From assembly GCA_023512835.1 (NCBI GenBank), contig CM042091.1, forward strand, positions 1,994,553 through 2,058,552: a DNA stretch of 64,000 bases, in the 5' to 3' direction. Below the pieces are notes generated by a model. It did no database searches. It was not told where the DNA came from and saw only the letters and a list, made by a program, of their open reading frames with translations. Both the position numbers and the translations under genes were made by a program. Each line of letters begins with the position of its first letter. Positions within the stretch are counted from its first letter, which is position 1. This DNA comes from Taxillus chinensis. Taxonomy: Eukaryota > Streptophyta > Magnoliopsida > Santalales > Loranthaceae. Shown one piece after another: positions 13,101 to 26,159 of the stretch.

Positions 13101-14783
13101 TAAAATTATTATTTTATACCTATTGGCCATATTTACAAAATGGTATAGGCAAAAATAATATTATAAACAACACTATTTTTTTATAATCCTAACTAAATTA
13201 TGAAAATTATTTTGTCCACTCTTTTCGAACACAATCAAACAACAAATTTTTTTCTATTACATTTTTTACCCTTTTTTTCCCACCTAAAACTCTTTCATCC
13301 ATTTTTTTCTTTTTACCAAACAAAGGGTAAGTTTGAATCAAAATCCAAATCCGATTACATTTCTTTCATATATAGGATTTGGATAAGATTTAAAGAAACT
13401 TAATTAGCACAATTTCCATTTTCAAGAACATTTGCATTTGGCTTAGCAAAATTTAACTTAAAAATAGCTATAAAGATAGTTTTACAAAATTTAAATAGTC
13501 ACTTTTTACGACTTCAAATAACAACTCAACATATTTATTGACTATTTTAATAAAATACTAATTTTACTCCATACAATTTATCTTCCAACACCGCTACTTA
13601 TTTAATGAATGTTTGACGCTGGATCATTGATGATACAAGACGACCGGAGGAGGGTTCGTTCGACAAGTAAAGAGAGACCTACGCCTCTCAAGGATGACAC
13701 TGGAGCATTGGCCACACCTCTACCTTCGTTGACGAGGAAGTAGGAGAGTAAAATGATTGGCCGCAACGAAAAAAATCAAAAGAATAAAAGAATATGTAAC
13801 AGATTGATTAAATCTAGAAGGGATTTGACTATTAACCATTTTTTGTAGTAATATAGAGTCCATTGTAAACAACTTTTTAAATTTTAACTATATTTAAATT
13901 AAATTTTAGTTTTACTTAGCTATATACATATAGGAGGGGTGAGTTAAAGCAACTAGCAACCCAATAGAAAATAAAGGTATGGTTAGCATGAGTTTTATTT
14001 TTTGTAAGTTTTGGATTTTATGTTGGATGGAAGATGATAATGTAAATTTTATTTGGTGGAAGAGATAATGTTTTTTTGAAATTTAAGTACCGTAAAAAAA
14101 GGAAAAAATAATAAATTTATGGATCTAGATAATAAAATAAATAAAAAATATTTGAATCGCTCACAAAAATTAAGTTTAGATTTAAAAACATAAAATAATT
14201 TCTAATTGTCATTAATTTATGGGTACCATAAAGGTACGTTTGGTATATTATTGTTACTTTTAAAAACAAAGTTGTTTTTAAAAACTAATATACTCGAATG
14301 AATTTAAAATAATTTAATTTCAGGATTTATCTTTCGAAGCAGATGAGTTTTATAGTTGTTTTTAAAAACTATTTTTTAACTATTTTATATTTTCAAATAT
14401 AAACTTAATTTTGCCGGATGATCCAAATATTTTTTACTTATTTATTTATTTATTTTATTACTTGAATCTACTAAATATTATTTTTTTTCAATTTATTTGA
14501 ACACAATTTTTTAAAATATACTCTTTTTAAAAGACATTATTATCTCTTTTACTAGTATGAAATTATTTTCAAATTATATGTAACATTCAACATGAACTCT
14601 AAAATATAAAAATCAAAATTCATACTAAATATGCGTTTAGAAATATTTTTTAAAAAATAATTATGAGATTTTAAAAATAAATAATTTTAAATTTGTATAA
14701 ACTTACTATTTTTAAAAATAAACACCAATTTCATTGAACACGTAAAAAATAAAACCAAATCACCACACAACAATCATTCACAT

Positions 14784-14815
<32 letters not shown>

Positions 14816-15305
14816 TGTCAAAATTATATAAATTTGCTCTGTTTTGTTTCGGTGTTGAGTAGGAATTTTCTATCCGAACTCTTTCGTCCATTCTCTTCAC
14901 GGTTAGTTGGTTGGTCGGCACGGTCGGCCAGTTTGATTATTCAACCCAATCAGAGGCCAGTCAAGGGTAGATAGATGACGGCCCCATCACACGATGCGTG
15001 ACGCAATCTTGCGGTCCAAAATGTGACTAAACGCTCACAGCCAACATTGACAAATCTGATTACCCGACACGCTCTTAAAAAAAAAAAAAACAATAAAAGA
15101 AAACATCTGTCCCCGTGTCGCCCGTTTCCATCCCGGCCTCCGCCTCTCCCGTTTCTTCTGCGCTTTCCTCGCCGTCCTCGTGTCTTCCCTTTTGTTCTGT
15201 GTGTCGTACGAAAGTACGGAGGGAGGGGAGAGAACTTCTCTCCGCCGTCCGATGCGCGCGTCGCCTCCTGATCCAGATAGGAATCGCTAGTCCGCCGCCG
15301 TCGCG
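10142..15305. other. Gene-free AT-rich interval
   Basis: No coding region is convincing here. The left edge (10142-10510) is GC-richer and is probably promoter DNA of the coiled-coil gene, with an (AT)n run at 10247-10271. A second (AT)n run sits at 14784-14810. About 12040-12760 holds a degenerate repeat, listed separately. The right edge (about 14870-15305) is GC-rich and should contain the promoter and leader of the kinase gene. Confidence 0.6.
12040..12760. repeat. Degenerate short-period repeat block
   Basis: Variants of a word like ACTAGAGGACCTTNGATATTAAAG recur many times, for example TCAGAGGACTTTCATCAGAAG, ATTAGAGGACTTTAAAGT, ACTAGAGGACCTTCGAT and CACTAGAGGACCTTTAATATT. Spacing is irregular, about 25-45 bp. 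It looks like an old minisatellite eroded by substitutions. Confidence 0.55.
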
Positions 15306-18300
15306 ATGGGGCATTGCTGCAGCAAAAGCGCCTCCTCCTCCGTCAAGGACGACCCCGCCGCCGCCGCCGCCGCAGGAACTCATTCTCCGGCGCCCGTCTC
15401 CTCCAATGGCGCAGTCCATACGCCCCCAGACCCTTCCTCCTCCGCAAGCCCCTGCCACAGCCCTTTCCCAGGCGGCGCCAGTCCCTGCCACAGCCCTTTC
15501 CCCGGCGGCTCCAGCCCCCTCCCTCCTGGAATCGCCCCGTCTCCGGCGAGGACTCCCCGGCGGAAACTGAGGTGGCCGTTCCCGCCGCCGTCCCCGGCGA
15601 AGCCGATCATGTCGGCTATATTGCGGCGGCAGGGGCCGGCGAAGCCCAGGGAGGGGCCAATACCCGAGGACAGAGGCGACGGCGCCGCCGACGCCGCAGC
15701 CGAGAGGTCGCTGGATAAGAGCTTTGGGTATGGCAAGAACTTCGCGGCGAAATACGAGCTGGGGAAGGAGGTGGGGCGAGGGCATTTTGGGCATACCTGC
15801 TGGGCCAAGGGCAAGAAAGGAGAGCTCAAGGGTCAACCCTTGGCCGTCAAGATCATCTCCAAAGCTAAGGTGGGGTGGTATGTGTTAGAGTTTGTGCAAT
15901 GTTCGTTCCTTCTTTAATTAGACCTAGTTGGCTGTCTGTTTAGCTGATTTTTGGTGATCCATGAACTCCTTATTTATTTGAGCTGTGAAAATGTTGTCAC
16001 CTATGCATTGAACAGCTTTTTGTAAGCTCCTTGTAAGTGTTTTTATTTACTTTTTGCTGCCTTGGTTTGAAAATTTTCTCACTTGTTAAGTCAAAGTAAA
16101 TTTGTGTCAAAAGAAAGGAAAAAGAAGAAGAAGTACATACAGGATGCTAGCAAACTAGAAGGTGACGCCTTCTGTAGTTATTTTCATGCTTCTGATTCAT
16201 TTTAATGACGCTTGAGGCAATTATTTATTTATTAATTATGTTTTATGCTATAGTCTGATATTAGGGTTGAAATTTGGTGTTTTAAACTTCAAGGCTCTAA
16301 CCTGTGGGTATGATCGACAATACCCTACTAATCGAATGCAAAAGTTTTTTCCCCCTTCTCCTTTTTGAGGTGGGGGTTGGGTGTTAGTGAACTGAGTAGC
16401 CATGGATTATGGAACGTTTTATTGTAAAATTTTCATTATGAGATTTCATATAGCTGGAACTAAATTTCAGCTTGTGAGGGTTTAGTCTCAAAACATGCAA
16501 ATTTAGATGTGCAAGCCATTCGTTGTCCACATGACAAATTTAAATTCTTGTCGTTTGTTGACTGATTTAAGCAGCCATCTGCAATACTATTACAGAAATT
16601 AAAGTTTGTTCCACCTTTTCTCATGCACTTTGGCTAGCTAATATGGCCCTTAAAATTTTCTACTGCCCAAGGTAACTTCTGTTGGCCACTCCTTGATTCT
16701 CATTTAATCGACTGGAAGATCCTTTTGTTCCAAAAATTCAGCACCATTTCTCAAGTAGACCTAATTGGATGCTACGGTGGTCAGTGGATCCATTGCAATG
16801 TAATGGATCATATTAGTTATTATTGAATTATGTGACAGCCTGATTGGCTGTTGGTGTTGCTATCTAATCCCAAGTTTTTCATGATATGTAAAAAACATAA
16901 ATTTTCATCTTCTTGCAGTAGTTATTATCTTCTTCTTCTTTGTTTTTTTCCTAATCCAATTTTGATTGCTTGTGTTTGGTGAACTATGTTTTTGTTTTTG
17001 TTTTTTGGGTTTCTGTATTGAAGAAATCTATGATTGTTAGACCAAATTATTATATAACTGAAAACTGATATGAGTTTTGCATGGAAGATGACAACAGCAA
17101 TATCAATTGAAGATGTTCGAAGAGAGGTGAAAATGTTGAAAGCTTTATCTGGGCATAAGAATCTGGTCAAATTTTATGATGCATGTGAAGATACCAATAA
17201 TGTCTACATAATCATGGAGTATGTACTTATCTGGCCTAATTTTTTTTCCAAGCAACTATTTGTGAATATTATAGTCTAATGGTGATGGAGCCTCTTCAGT
17301 ATGAGGATACCTGTGTTCTGTTCGATTATGCCTTTTTGTTTATCTGTGTTGTCCCGAGGCAGTCCAAGATCACGAGCATGTTAGTTTAGTTCAGTTCTGC
17401 AGTCTTCACTGACTTAATCCCTGATTCCTTCCAACCCTCTTGCTTCTCTTACCTAATATGTATCTCAGTATATTTAAATTTTTATCTCACTAGTTAGTTG
17501 CCTAATGATAATTCATCAACTGAACTTATACAAATGGTAATTTTTCCCTTGGGCCTTTTCTCCATTTAACTATGTAAAAGTACATAATTGTTATCATTGT
17601 GGTTTTTAATCATTTCATGAGCTAAATACTCTTCAATCTCCCCCGGTAAGCAAGGCCATACTCAAGTTTTGTATGTTTTTTTTGTTCTTGTCAGACTATG
17701 TGAAGGTGGAGAATTACTAGACAGAATTTCATCAAGGTAGAAATAAAATGCTTTATGCCTTTGTTTCTCTTTTGAAATTATATCCTTAGGGGTTTCCAAT
17801 GTACTAATTGATGTTTGTTTTATCCGCAGAGGTGGAAGATACACAGAGGAAGAGGCTAAAGCCACTGTTGCTCAAATTTTAAATGTGGTTGCCTTCTGTC
17901 ATCTTCAAGGTGTTGTGCACCGTGATCTAAAGCCAGAGGTTTGGCATTGTCAATGCATCCTTAAATTTTAAACACATATTTTGCATTTATATTATTTCGT
18001 CAAAGAGTAATTACATGAATCTTTGATTGCTTGCAGAATTTTCTTTTTACCACAAGAGATGAAGGCGCTTTGATGAAATTAATTGATTTTGGTCTATCTG
18101 ATTTTGTTAGACCAGGTAATGCTAACATGTCCCCGACAAGTTTTGCCATCTTCTTTAAGTTTTGTGCTGGGATAACATATTAACATTTTGAAAATTTTGG
18201 AAATCTAGTTAAATTTCCTACTCGAGTAAGTCCAATCATGGTCTTCAGTGATATTTTCAAGCAAAATCAGATATGAATATGATAGTAATTTTTTTGTCAT

Positions 18301-20362
18301 TATGTTCAAGTTGTCTTTTATGTTCTTTCTCCATTTTAGGGTTTTGATTCCAAAATACTGTGTTGTATATGGCAGATTATTTTTGGTTCCACCCCATTGG
18401 CTTGCTTTTCCTGAATTGGCAGACATGCCTCTACGCTTGCTTTTGGTACATCTGCATTGTTGCTGATATTAATATATTAATTATGTTACTGTTTGTGGGT
18501 TTGCCTCATTGTCTATTAGGTTGAACCTTGCTTGTAGTGTAGATTAAGGATAGCAAACCTTATATAAATGTACTTTTACTTTAATAATAATATCTAGCAT
18601 TCTTCACTTTTATTACATGCATGTTGTTAAATGTTAAACTTAAACAGAGTTCATTGTGTTAAAAGTTAGTATCTCATTTTCATAGTTTGTAGAAACTTGT
18701 AACTCTCGAAGAGTATTGCCTTTGTTTCAATATCACAACATTGAATTTTCACAAGCTATGTTATACTGCAGATCAGCGTCTCAATGATATTGTTGGAAGC
18801 GCTTACTATGTGGCCCCCGAAGTACTGTACAGAGCATACAGTCTAGAAGCAGATATGTGGAGCATTGGTGTCATAACATATATATTATTATGTGGAAGCA
18901 GGCCTTTCTGGGCACGAACTGAATCAGGAATTTTTCGTTCTGTGCTTAGAGCTGATCCCAACTTTGATGATTTACCTTGGCCCACTGTATCATCAGAGGC
19001 CAAGGATTTTGTGAGAAGGCTTTTAAACAAAGATAACAGGAAAAGAATGACAGCTGCCCAAGCTCTGGGTATGTTTTTCCCAACCTCTCTGCTTCAAGAA
19101 TTCTAGCGCGCACACGCGCACGTATGTGTATATTATGCAGTGTTCTTGTTATATGTTAAACTATTCTTTCTGTTTAAATGTTTTGCTATTACTGGCAGCA
19201 TTGATTATTTTGTTCTTTTGTTTTACCAATATTCCAGCTCACCCCTGGCTGCAACATGTTGATGTTGCTGTGCCTTTAGATATTTTCATCTATAAGTTGG
19301 TCAAGTTATATATCCGAGCCACACCTCTAAAACGTGCTGCTCTGAAGGTATTCATTTTGTCTCTCTGGTTTGGTTTGCGCTCCTTTCCTTTGTGTTGAAG
19401 GATGGCCTTCATTAGATGTCTTTTGAACCCTCTAAATCATGTAATTACAGGCTCTCTCAAAAGCATTACCGGAGGATGAGCTCGTGTACCTCAGGGCACA
19501 GTTTAGTCTCTTGGAACCTAGAGATGGGCTTATTTCCCTTGATAATTTTAAAGTGGTCAGTTGGTTTGCCACTTTATCCTCTAATCATTTATCATCATTC
19601 ATGCCATCATTAAATATTTTTATGGTGCATTTTGTTATAAAGGTGGCAATTGGCATCATAATATTTGTGGGGTGATAATCCAGTTAATTTTATTATTTTT
19701 AAATGTTTTTGCATGAGCATGTAAACTTTAGTTGATGAATACGTGCAGGGTCTGATGAGACACTCTACTGATGCCATGAGGGACTCCAGAGTCTCTGACA
19801 TTTTAAATGCGGTGAGACAGCTTATTTTAAACCCCAACCCCTTAGCAACCCGCTATATTTTCGATTTGACTCATCGTTGGCACTGCTTACTGTTATACTT
19901 TATTCATGTTCTGTTTTTTTCTTTGGCTTGGAACTCACCTTTGTAATTTTCAACTGAAGATGGAACCGCTCTCTTCCAAAATGATGGATTTTAAAGAGTT
20001 CTGCTGTGCTGCGATAAGCACGCATCAACTGGAGGCCCTTGAAGGATGGGAAGGAATTGCAAGGACCGCTTTTGATAGTTTTGAAGAGGAAGGTAATCAA
20101 GTCACATCAATTGAGGAGTTGGCACAGGTTAGTTACCAAACCACATACATCCCTTAATTATTTTTTGCCACCTTTGTATTCCACACCAACACCCTGGACT
20201 AAAGAAAATGAACCGTCCATGCAGGAATTCAATCTTGGCCTGACAGCATATTCCTTATTCAATGGTTGGATCAGAGACTCAGACGGGAAGCTCAGTTTCC
20301 TTGGTTACACAAAATATTTACATGGTGTGACGATCCGCAGCTCTAATACGAGAAAACGGTAG
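15306..20362 (+). CDS. CRK: CDPK-related protein kinase (CRK), Ser/Thr kinase
   Basis: Eleven exons in consistent phase give 601 aa: 15306-15869, 17088-17218, 17695-17736, 17830-17938, 18037-18115, 18772-19068, 19238-19347, 19451-19555, 19749-19811, 19960-20127, 20225-20362. The N-terminus MGHCCSK is a myristoylation site (Gly2) with palmitoylatable Cys4/5, so membrane attachment is likely. A Pro/Ser-rich spacer holds two copies of [10 protein letters not shown]. The kinase has GRGHFGHTC (P-loop), AVKII with Lys182, HRDLKPEN with Asp278, DFG with Asp299, and APE. The C-terminal part has the regulatory region and EF-hand-like segments without good calcium loops (for example [16 protein letters not shown]), the feature that separates CRKs from true CDPKs. 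Length and exon pattern fit the family, and all catalytic residues are present. Substrates cannot be told from sequence. Confidence 0.95.
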
Positions 20363-21418
20363 CAGGCGTGGCATACAATAGGGTTTGCAATAGTCTGGAG
20401 GAAGAAGTGCTCTTGTGATTGTTTTGTCCCTGAACTCAGGAAAAAGAGAATGCATGAATTGTAGGGACCATAGAAAGCATTCGGGATGTTTTTGGGCACA
20501 ATTACAGTAATTGATATGAACTTAGCATTCAAAATGTGTATGAAGTTAATAGAATGTTCTTTGTAAAAAAATGTACACACACATGCAGATATTGGAGCCC
20601 CATTAGTGGCCTTAAAATTTGAGTTTCCTGTACAGGGACGAGTTTCAGGCTTGGAAAATGATGGCGTATTTTGCCTTTCATTACTTCACAGAGCTATTCT
20701 TATAAAAGCAATAACATTTCATTGGGGAGTATTTTATTTTGTTTTTAAATAGTTATTTTGTAGTATATAAAAGAAAAAATTAAAAACAAGTAATTTTTTT
20801 ATTTTAGGAGCTTAAATTGAAATAATATTTAATTTGTTTATTTTTTATCAAAAAATAAAAACAAAAACATTTCATTTCTCAATTACTCTAATTTCCATGT
20901 CTTGATATTAGGATTCATTTTATATTATTTTAACATTTGGGTCCTACTTAAAATTGATTTTTAAATATCAGTTAATCAAAAATTATACTTTCAATAATTG
21001 GGACTAAAAGTTGTGGTCTGGCATTTTTTGCAAATGAAAAAGTATATTTAAAAGATTATATGGAAAATTTCTTATTCCTAAGGATATTTTATTAATTGAG
21101 TAAATTCGTAAGATATACGAATAACTTAGATTAAAATTAATAGAATACTATATCATGTTATGCGTGCATGAAAGATTTGAGCAAAAAAAACTTAACATTA
21201 ATCTTTTATAATTGAGTTGCTGAATTTGAGTTTGAACAACATTTCTTTCTTTGGATCTTTTAATGAATAATCCATAATCCAAACCTACTTCATCCCCAAA
21301 CTGTCCTAGCAAACTAGAGAGAAATTCATAATTATCAAGAAAACATTCTTTTAGCATTCACTTATAGGTAGAACACGTGACAATGTAGGTGAGAGAATTA
21401 CTTTCATACACACGCAAG

Positions 21419-21670
21419 TAGGGATAACAATATTGTTCTGTCCCGTCCCAATACATCTCGTCCTAGACTATCCCGCCATGACAAGCTATTGGGTCGGGTT
21501 TGAGTCTTGCCCGACCTTCTTTGACCCGATTTTTTTAAATGAATGTAAGGTAAAATATCCCGTCTCATCCCGAACTACCCAAACCATCAGGACGGGTCGG
21601 GTTTGGGGCAAAGCTATACATGTTTGGGTTAGACAATAATCGATCCCGACCTAACTTGTTGCTATTCTTA
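21419..21670. mobile_element. Possible hAT-like miniature inverted-repeat element
   Basis: The left end TAGGGATAACAA and the inverse of the right end, TAAGAATAGCAA, match at 9 of 12 bases. Subterminal motifs rich in CCCGTCCC and GACGGGTCGGG follow. The flanking 8-mers CACGCAAG and CTCGCATA match at 5 of 8 positions, a weak candidate target duplication. No transposase is encoded. Confidence 0.45.
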
Positions 21671-22899
21671 CTCGCATATGACTAGAAACATGGAACTCCA
21701 AAGAAAATTATACCACACTTAAATTGTTACAGTACTTATAAATAATTAAAGACTTGGAACTTGAAAAAGTTTAAGGTATTCTGATTAGATTTCAATTTAG
21801 TAGTCTTCAAACCTTTTCCATTATTGTATTTAAAACCTCATTGGCCTAAATATTTATCATTAACTTAATAATCAAGTTAATGTTTCATTTTATGTCTTAA
21901 ATGATTTATTATGTTAAGCTGTTGTGAAAACAAATAGATAAATATTATTATCTTTTTAAAACTTTAAAAAGTCACCCTTAAGTTATTCTTAAAAAGTAAC
22001 AATAATCTTAAACTGTCCAAATGTTTGTTGGTTATTGTTTGACCATAAAAAGTTAGTGGTAGAAGATTTGTTCATCCTAATAAAATGATGTTGTTTAAGT
22101 TTTATTAATTCATTGTTCAAAGCAAGTGGTTGTTGCTAATTTAGACAAAAGTAAAAGTTTCTTACAATTCTTTTGTGTAAAACAATTTGATTGACCTTAG
22201 ATATTCCGTTAAATTAATACCCCCTGGCCCCCCCCCCAACTCTAAAAATATGATATGGTATGATTAAATACTATGAAAAAAATTAGTTGTGATAAACTGA
22301 TAATTGACTAATTAAAAATATTGTTGCAATTTTAGATTATTAAGTATGGAACACAAATTATGATAATCTAAACCAGATTAATGCATAAAAAGTCATGAAT
22401 ATTATAGGTAATTTTTTTTTTCTAAAACTTGGCTTTCTCGGGACTATTAAATATACAAGCGATGATATAACTACAATTTTTGAAGTTCCTAACCAATAAA
22501 TACTGGATTAAAATTTTTTAATATAAATACGTGCTATATGAAGAAAATTATTAACAAGAAAATAATAATGAGGAACATGTGATCAAAATTGCTTATGCAT
22601 TTCTAATATAAAAAGTTAGTTAATATTATGCAATATTCAAATGGTATATTAAATTATGCTAAAAGTTGTGTTACAAATAATTTTTTAGCAAAGCTTACAA
22701 AATACCTATAATTTATTTTTAAGTTTAGTAATCCAAATTATGATAATCGTGAATCAAGGTAATCAATAAAAAAATTGAAAAGAGTAATTTTATTCTTTGT
22801 AAAACTTGGCCTCAGAGGGACAAAAGGATAGGATCAAATGACATAGACTTACCATTTATACATTTTGGTATTCATGTTTGTTTGTATCTCATAATCATA

Positions 22900-23705
22900 A
22901 TCTAAATGAAGATTATAACTAGATAAAAGTTTGATATGTAAAAATTATATATATTTTTATTGGGATGTAATTTTGTTGGTAGGTGTCATTGAAAAAAGTC
23001 ATCAATTTATGAGTAAAATAGTTAGAGAAAAAATCTTTTTGCTTAAAAATAATTTTTTAACGAAGATTACAAGGTACATTTAAGGCATATTTAAGTTTAC
23101 CAGTTATATACGTTATTGTGAATATAAATATCTTTTAAAGAACATAATTCGAAGTGTATAAAGATTTGTAAATTTGCGCCAATGGATAGCTATTAGTTTA
23201 AGTTTTCGCACAGCATAAGGTGACAAAATGTGTTGTCTTAGTGAAGATGATTATATGTTATAATTTTTGTGTTTTGATTGTCTATGTATTTTTTTCATAA
23301 CCATATTGTAAATAGATGATTATAACTAGATAAAGTTTATATGTAAAAATTATATATATTTTTATTGGGATGCCCTAAATTTATTGGAAAAAAAGGTAAA
23401 AAGTCATTGAAAAAATTCCCATCAATTTATGAGTAAAATAGTTAAGTTTAAAGGATTGGAATGCAAATTCCAATATATTGGAAATGGTACTATTTAGGCC
23501 TGTATAGTTATTACCCAATTATAATTAAAAATTTTCTCCCCTCTAAGAACATACTACAGTTTACATAAGATTAATTTTTATTTACTACTAAATTATAAAA
23601 AAATTATTGTTAAATAAAATAAGTGATATAAAAAATTATTTTAATAATATAAAGTTTGATTATATGGTATAATTTTTGTGTTTTGATTGTTTGTTGTATA
23701 TTCAA
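22900..23705. repeat. Diverged tandem duplication, unit about 405-410 bp
   Basis: ATAACTAGATAAA...ATATGTAAAAATTATATATA followed by TTTTTATTGGGATG occurs near 22912 and again near 23318. TATAATTTTTGTGTTTTGAT occurs near 23258 and near 23668. The constant offset of about 405-410 bp indicates one duplicated unit. Confidence 0.6.
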
Positions 23706-25766
23706 AATAGTTTAAAACCATTAATTTAGGAAAACCTAGTTGTTTAGGGGTCTTCTTGTAAGCGTTTTTGGCGCTTAGATGTTTTTTCTTGTGTATATTA
23801 TATTTATTTTTTGGTAACTGTTTTATAAAGTAATTGTTTTTGAAAATAAATTTTAAATATTTTATTAAATCAAATAAAAATGTATTTTTTTAACAAATTT
23901 AATTTAATTTAAATTTTTATCTCTATTTTATCTACATTATTGTCCCAATCCATCATATTTTATTTTTATCAATTTTATAAATTTTAATTTTAATTTTTTA
24001 AAAAATATATTATCCCTTAAAATTTCTTTTTAAAATTAAAAATTTAAACTCTAGTGACAATAAAAATTAAAATCATTTAAACACAAAATTTAAAATAAAT
24101 TTTATCATATCACGGCAGTTGCGGCGATCGTACCCACTACACTATTTTAATGGCAAGTTTTGCTTTACAATCCTCTTTAAAAAAAAAAAGAAGAAGAAAG
24201 AAAGAAAGAAAGAAAGGCTGGACTGTTTCTGGGAAAAGGAGAGGGTAGGATTGATTTCTAACGTGGCCATTTCACCTGGTGTTAGTGCTATGGGTGCATT
24301 GATTTCTTCCCTTTTCTATTACCTTTTCTATTGAAAGGCGCATTATTAAATTCTCGTATGAATAGATATATTATTTTAATATAAAATGCCAAATTAGCTG
24401 AACCTAATAATAATTTTAGTATTCATAAATCATAAAAACTTTACAGTCCCCTAATACTTTTTTGTTTTTCACTACCATAAATAGAATCAATCATGATGGC
24501 TTGTATTTGCATTAAAAATAATTAGACCAGTAAATATTGTTTTAGCTTTTGCAAAATGATTGCCATCTTATTTAAAACTTTAAAATTATGCTATGGGAAT
24601 TTTAAATAGATTATCTCCTCTTTTTGTGATTTAAATTTTAAATATCATAAGTCGTTGAGAAACGTATTCGAATCAACCTGATATTTCTTATTAAAAAACG
24701 AAAATCTGTGTTTAAGGTAAATGTTTCACGTGGCAAGACAAACAAAAAAACAGATAAAATAATTTTTTTTGTTTTGTTTTTTGCAAACACAAGAAATCAT
24801 GCACATCGGATCAATAAACTATATGGGTGTAAAATTTTAAAACTATTGCATGCCATGGTGAATCCCAACGGAGTACGGGTTCATTATTTTACCTAAAACA
24901 AGTGGCCATTCCTATCTAATAAGGAAAATTGTTTTAAAAAAGAAATAAATACTGCATTAATTTTCTCTGTGAATTAAACATTCAACATTTTCCTATAAAA
25001 TTGTGTTACTATAGTAAAAGTAAAATTTATGGGTTTCGATATTACCATAGTTGGGTTACTTGGGTATGCCCGCTGTCGGTCACATTGGTCGATGAATCAT
25101 CGCCGTTACATGAACGCCGACAGCATTTATGACAGTGACATCAACCCTCCCCGCTACGCTCCTAGCGGCTTTCGTAGAAAATAACGGTCGAACAAAAAAC
25201 AAAAAAAAAAAACACACACACACACAGATAAAAATTTTAAAAAAGCATGACAACGAAAAACTCCAAAACAATACTAAATTATGGTAGATTAATTTTATTT
25301 AATTCTTAAAAAAACAAGGTGAAATGAAAACTTAAATTAAATATGAGCGATTCATATGCGTCTCCGCCGGACGACTATATATATAAGCGAGGCATCACAG
25401 ACCCACACCGTGACCGTGCTATCATCTCTACCCGTGTACGTCCTCTGAACTCTCGTCGCATGTAGACTTCGTTCTTGTGTGTGTGTGTGTGGGTGTGTGT
25501 GGGTGGGTGGGTGGGTTTGTGTGATTTTGTAAGATATATAATGAGCAACGTACCGAGGTCCTTAACGCACTCCTCCTTGGCCCTCTTCGAGATCGTCTTT
25601 TCCTCCACTGATCCTTGGCCCTTCCCCAACGCCGCCGCCTTCATTTGACCCCCCCTCCCCTCCCACATCATTACCGTTCACCCTGCCAAATCAGACATCT
25701 ATATATATATATATATATATATATAACAGAGCATCCATTTTAATTAGTTATTAGTATATATACCGT

Positions 25767-26159
25767 ATGACTTCATCTCCAAACAGGCCATATCTCAGAC
25801 ACCACTGCCAGCTTCATCAAGACGGTGAGGCCGGCGGTGGCAAAGAGCATCACCAACGTGGTCACCTGGCGGTCCCAAAGGGGTGCATCGGAATAATGGT
25901 GGGGATGAGGGGAGAGGAGCAGCAGCAGAGGTTTGTGATTCCGGTGGCGTACATGAACCACCCTTTGTTCATGCAGCTTCTCAAGGAGGCGGAGGAGGAG
26001 TACGGCTTCGATCACAAGGGACCCATCACCATCCCCTGCCGCGTCGACCGCTTCCACCGCGTTCAGTGCATCATCGATAGCGACGGCAAGCTCCGCCACC
26101 GCCGCAGCCGCCACCAGAATTCTGTCGGCCTGCGCCTTAATGTCGGCTGCTTTGGCTAA
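25767..26159 (+). CDS. SAUR: SAUR family auxin-responsive protein
   Basis: A single intronless ORF of 130 aa, as is usual for SAURs. The conserved domain runs from about residue 36 to 105 with VPKGCIGIMVG, EEQQQRFVIPVAYMNHPLF, then QLLKEAEEEYGFDHKGPITI and PCRVDRFHRVQCII. It most resembles the SAUR32-like group. SAURs are short-lived proteins that promote cell expansion, mainly by inhibiting PP2C-D phosphatases and so activating plasma-membrane H+-ATPases. The first 35 residues are His-rich and not conserved. Residues after about 110 form a basic tail that I cannot match to the family. The start is the first in-frame ATG, 42 bp after an (AT)n run that may include the TATA box. The gene looks intact. 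Confidence 0.9.
   Translation: MTSSPNRPYLRHHCQLHQDGEAGGGKEHHQRGHLAVPKGCIGIMVGMRGEEQQQRFVIPVAYMNHPLFMQLLKEAEEEYGFDHKGPITIPCRVDRFHRVQCIIDSDGKLRHRRSRHQNSVGLRLNVGCFG

Larger units (their letters stand above)
20363..25766. other. Gene-free AT-rich interval
   Basis: The first few hundred bases are probably the 3' UTR of the kinase. I see no convincing gene after that. A possible hAT-like element (21419-21670) and a local tandem duplication (22900-23705) are listed separately. About 25080-25180 is a GC-rich patch with no ORF of note. About 25476-25517 is a (GT)n/(GGGT)n run and 25700-25723 an (AT)n run in the SAUR upstream region. Confidence 0.6.

Noticed and set aside
15075..15836. 253-aa minus-strand ORF opposite kinase exon 1
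   Set aside because: Arg/Gly-rich shadow of a GC-rich coding exon. The plus frame carries the myristoylation signal and kinase P-loop with correct splicing.
25785..25880. Alternate plus-strand frame over the SAUR N-terminus reading ISDTTASFIKTVRPAVAKS
   Set aside because: It looks protein-like but stops soon after and has no start or partner exon. The SAUR frame continues into the conserved domain.
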